From: Enchytraeus crypticus
Lineage: Eukaryota; Annelida; Clitellata; Enchytraeida; Enchytraeidae
Reading direction: 5' to 3'
DNA length: 64,000 nt
Assembly: GCA_905160935.1 (NCBI GenBank)
Contig: CAJHZI010000678.1
Location: 1,613,001 to 1,677,000, forward strand
In this document: positions 58,430-64,000 of the stretch, piece after piece
Layout of the letters: each line of letters opens with the position of its first letter
Position numbering within the stretch: the stretch's first letter is position 1
Made by a program: the position numbers and the translations under genes
The notes under the pieces: generated by a model
Databases searched by the model: none
The model's input: only the letters and a program-made list of their open reading frames with translations
What the model was told of the DNA's origin: nothing

Positions 58430-58799
58430 TGAAATCTTTAAGATATAACCATGATAAAGATATTATTCTTTAAGATATAACCATGATAAAGATATTATTC
58501 TTTAAGATATAACCATGATAAAGATATTATTCTTTAAGATATAACCATGATAAAGATATTATTCTTTAAGATATAACCATGATAAAGATATTATTCTTTA
58601 AGATATAAACATGATAAAGATATTATTCTTTAAGATATAACCATGATAAAGATATTATTCTTTAAGATATAACCATGATAAAGATATTATTCTTTAAGAT
58701 ATAACCATGATAAAGATATTATTCTTTAAGATATAACCATGATAAAGATATTATTCTTTAAGATATAACCATGATAAAGATAGTATTCTTTAAGATATG
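58430..58799. repeat. 32-bp minisatellite, about 11.5 copies
   Basis: Unit TCTTTAAGATATAACCATGA plus TAAAGATATTAT; copies nearly identical, so recently expanded or homogenised. Confidence 0.97.
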
Positions 58800-59778
58800 T
58801 AGAAAGTCAATGTTTATTGCAGCCAATGTGTAAGAAGTCTAAGTGAAATTCCTAAACTTGTCCACGCAGAGTACAAGCAGCAGAAGGAAAATCTTACGAA
58901 TAAGAAATACGTCAGTACATTAGACTATGTCTATACTAATGTGGTTGCCACAGGCTTTTTTCTACTCTAACGAAAATGATGAAATCTGGAATACTCTTAT
59001 AATAAAATGTCTTATACACAACAGCCGAATGTATAAACTCAAGTCAAGTTTTGAACATTAGTAATCCCGTGTTTTATCGCAGGTATAATTTATGACAGAG
59101 ATACGACATTTTTATTCTACGAATTTCCTTTAAATTCAAGCAAGAGATTCTTGAGAAATGGAATCAGCGGCATATGTATTAGCAAAATTGAATATGGATA
59201 GGGCACAGAATCCTTTCAATAGCAAAAACGTCGACAATTTAATCCAATAACCAATGCAAAATAATCTTTTAACCCATATGTTTATTCAACATACAGAAAT
59301 CAATTCAAATTTATGCAGAAGACATGCGGAAGCAAGTTGGAAATGGCTAAAGTTACTAAACCAGTAAGACTAATCAACTTAAACTGTCGATTTTTCATGA
59401 AATCGCTATCGGGTGATATCTTCATAATTTACTAAAAAAAGAGACAAAAAAGAACAGAATAGCCGTCACACTAAGAAAGCAATAACAGTATACAAGGCAG
59501 GGGTCTAGATTATAATATTAAGTTAAGTGGGCTTCCAAATTATAACAGGGAGATATAGGCACTTCTATATAACTACATTCTGGCAATCTTTGAAAATCAT
59601 TGAGCTTAATATTGTCAGTAAAATAAATAAATTATAATTTTACAATTTTTACCAATAGAATTGTAACAATTCAAACTCCGAATTAAAACGAATAGCAATC
59701 GATAACTTTATATGCCTGCGAATCAAAAACAAAAGTGGATATAACGTACAAGCTAGCTGCAACAGTTCATGCATGAGA
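58800..59778. other. Downstream region of PSMC4
   Basis: AT-rich; presumably holds the PSMC4 3' UTR. No firm polyadenylation signal chosen. Confidence 0.4.
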
Positions 59779-63564
<3,786 letters not shown>

Positions 63565-63580
<16 letters not shown>

Positions 63581-63772
63581 CTACAGCACAATACAAAATA
63601 GTACAATACAGTACAGTACAATACTATTAAGTACAATAGTAGTAAAATAGTATTAAGTACAATTCTGACGTCCAGCTTCTCATCTACGACACAATACAAA
63701 ATAGTACAATACAGTTTAGTACAATACTATTAAGTACAACAGTACAATAGTAGTACAATGGTACAATAGTAT
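63565..63772 (-). repeat. Two-copy 103-bp tandem duplication over a PSMC4 3' splice site
   Basis: 63565-63667 and 63668-63770 align along their length. Both hold ATGAGAAGC(C/T)GGACGT preceded by TAG on the minus strand, so the second splice site is still plausible. Confidence 0.92.
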
Positions 63773-63840
63773 TAAGTAAAATTCTGTAATGCAATAGAAA
63801 TACTATAATGGAATGCTATATAATACAAAACAATACAATT

Positions 63841-63962
63841 ATCATCATCATCCTCCCTTGAATTCCAGTTTAACCAGGGTCAGGATACAAATGGACAGTC
63901 TCAAATTCTCTCTGTCCTACATCGCACCACCAGCCAATCACCTATTTGAGACTTTTCCAACA
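63841..63962 (-). mobile_element. (GAT)n-tailed repeat, family E
   Basis: ATCATCATCATCCTCCCTTG, AATTCCAGTTTAACCAGGGT, CACCTATTTGAGACTTTTCC; minus-strand copy of the end of 39341-39614. Confidence 0.8.
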
Positions 63963-64000
63963 ATACAATACAACAGAACATCTCATATTTCAGAGTACTC

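Overview
The window is nuclear DNA from an invertebrate animal. It is AT-rich, has spliced genes with GT-AG introns, uses the standard code, and is loaded with LINEs, SINEs and tandem repeats. I cannot place the phylum from the sequence alone.

Three host genes can be assembled exon by exon. (1) The 5' half of a FIGNL1-like AAA ATPase gene lies on the minus strand (2277-6634, four exons). Its ATPase domain must lie beyond the left edge. (2) A complete 19-exon receptor gene lies on the plus strand (20566-55146). Exon phases are consistent throughout and give 1,202 codons plus a stop. The product has a signal peptide, three YWTD-type propellers separated by two EGF modules, one membrane helix and a tail with PPPY and NPTY motifs, so it resembles LRP-type endocytic receptors but lacks LDL class A repeats. 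(3) The last five exons of PSMC4, the 26S proteasome ATPase Rpt3, lie on the minus strand (59779-63580). The gene starts beyond the right edge.

Between FIGNL1 and the receptor lies a 1,646-codon uninterrupted minus-strand ORF (7759-12699). It carries a zinc finger, a reverse transcriptase with YLDD, a second zinc-binding motif and a PD-(D/E)XK-like endonuclease motif, followed by about 620 extra codons not found in related copies. Relatives of this LINE form a cluster of four 5'-truncated copies in receptor intron 11 (42184-45570). Each sits next to (TAA)n, and each ends in a short 3' hairpin.

Interspersed repeats: a tRNA-derived SINE with clear A and B boxes (more than 12 copies), a second tRNA-like SINE (three or four copies), a 5S rRNA-derived SINE (four copies), a (GTT)n-tailed repeat, a CR1/L2-like LINE and its tails, RTE-like LINE fragments and associated tail repeats, and a LINE with an 11-bp target duplication nested in an RTE copy.

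The most unusual pattern is that tandem repeats overlap intron-exon junctions in all three host genes. The clearest cases copy a 3' splice site together with the first 16-19 bases of the exon: receptor exon 2, the PSMC4 last exon, and the PSMC4 exon at 63580. Other junctions abut or lie inside minisatellites.
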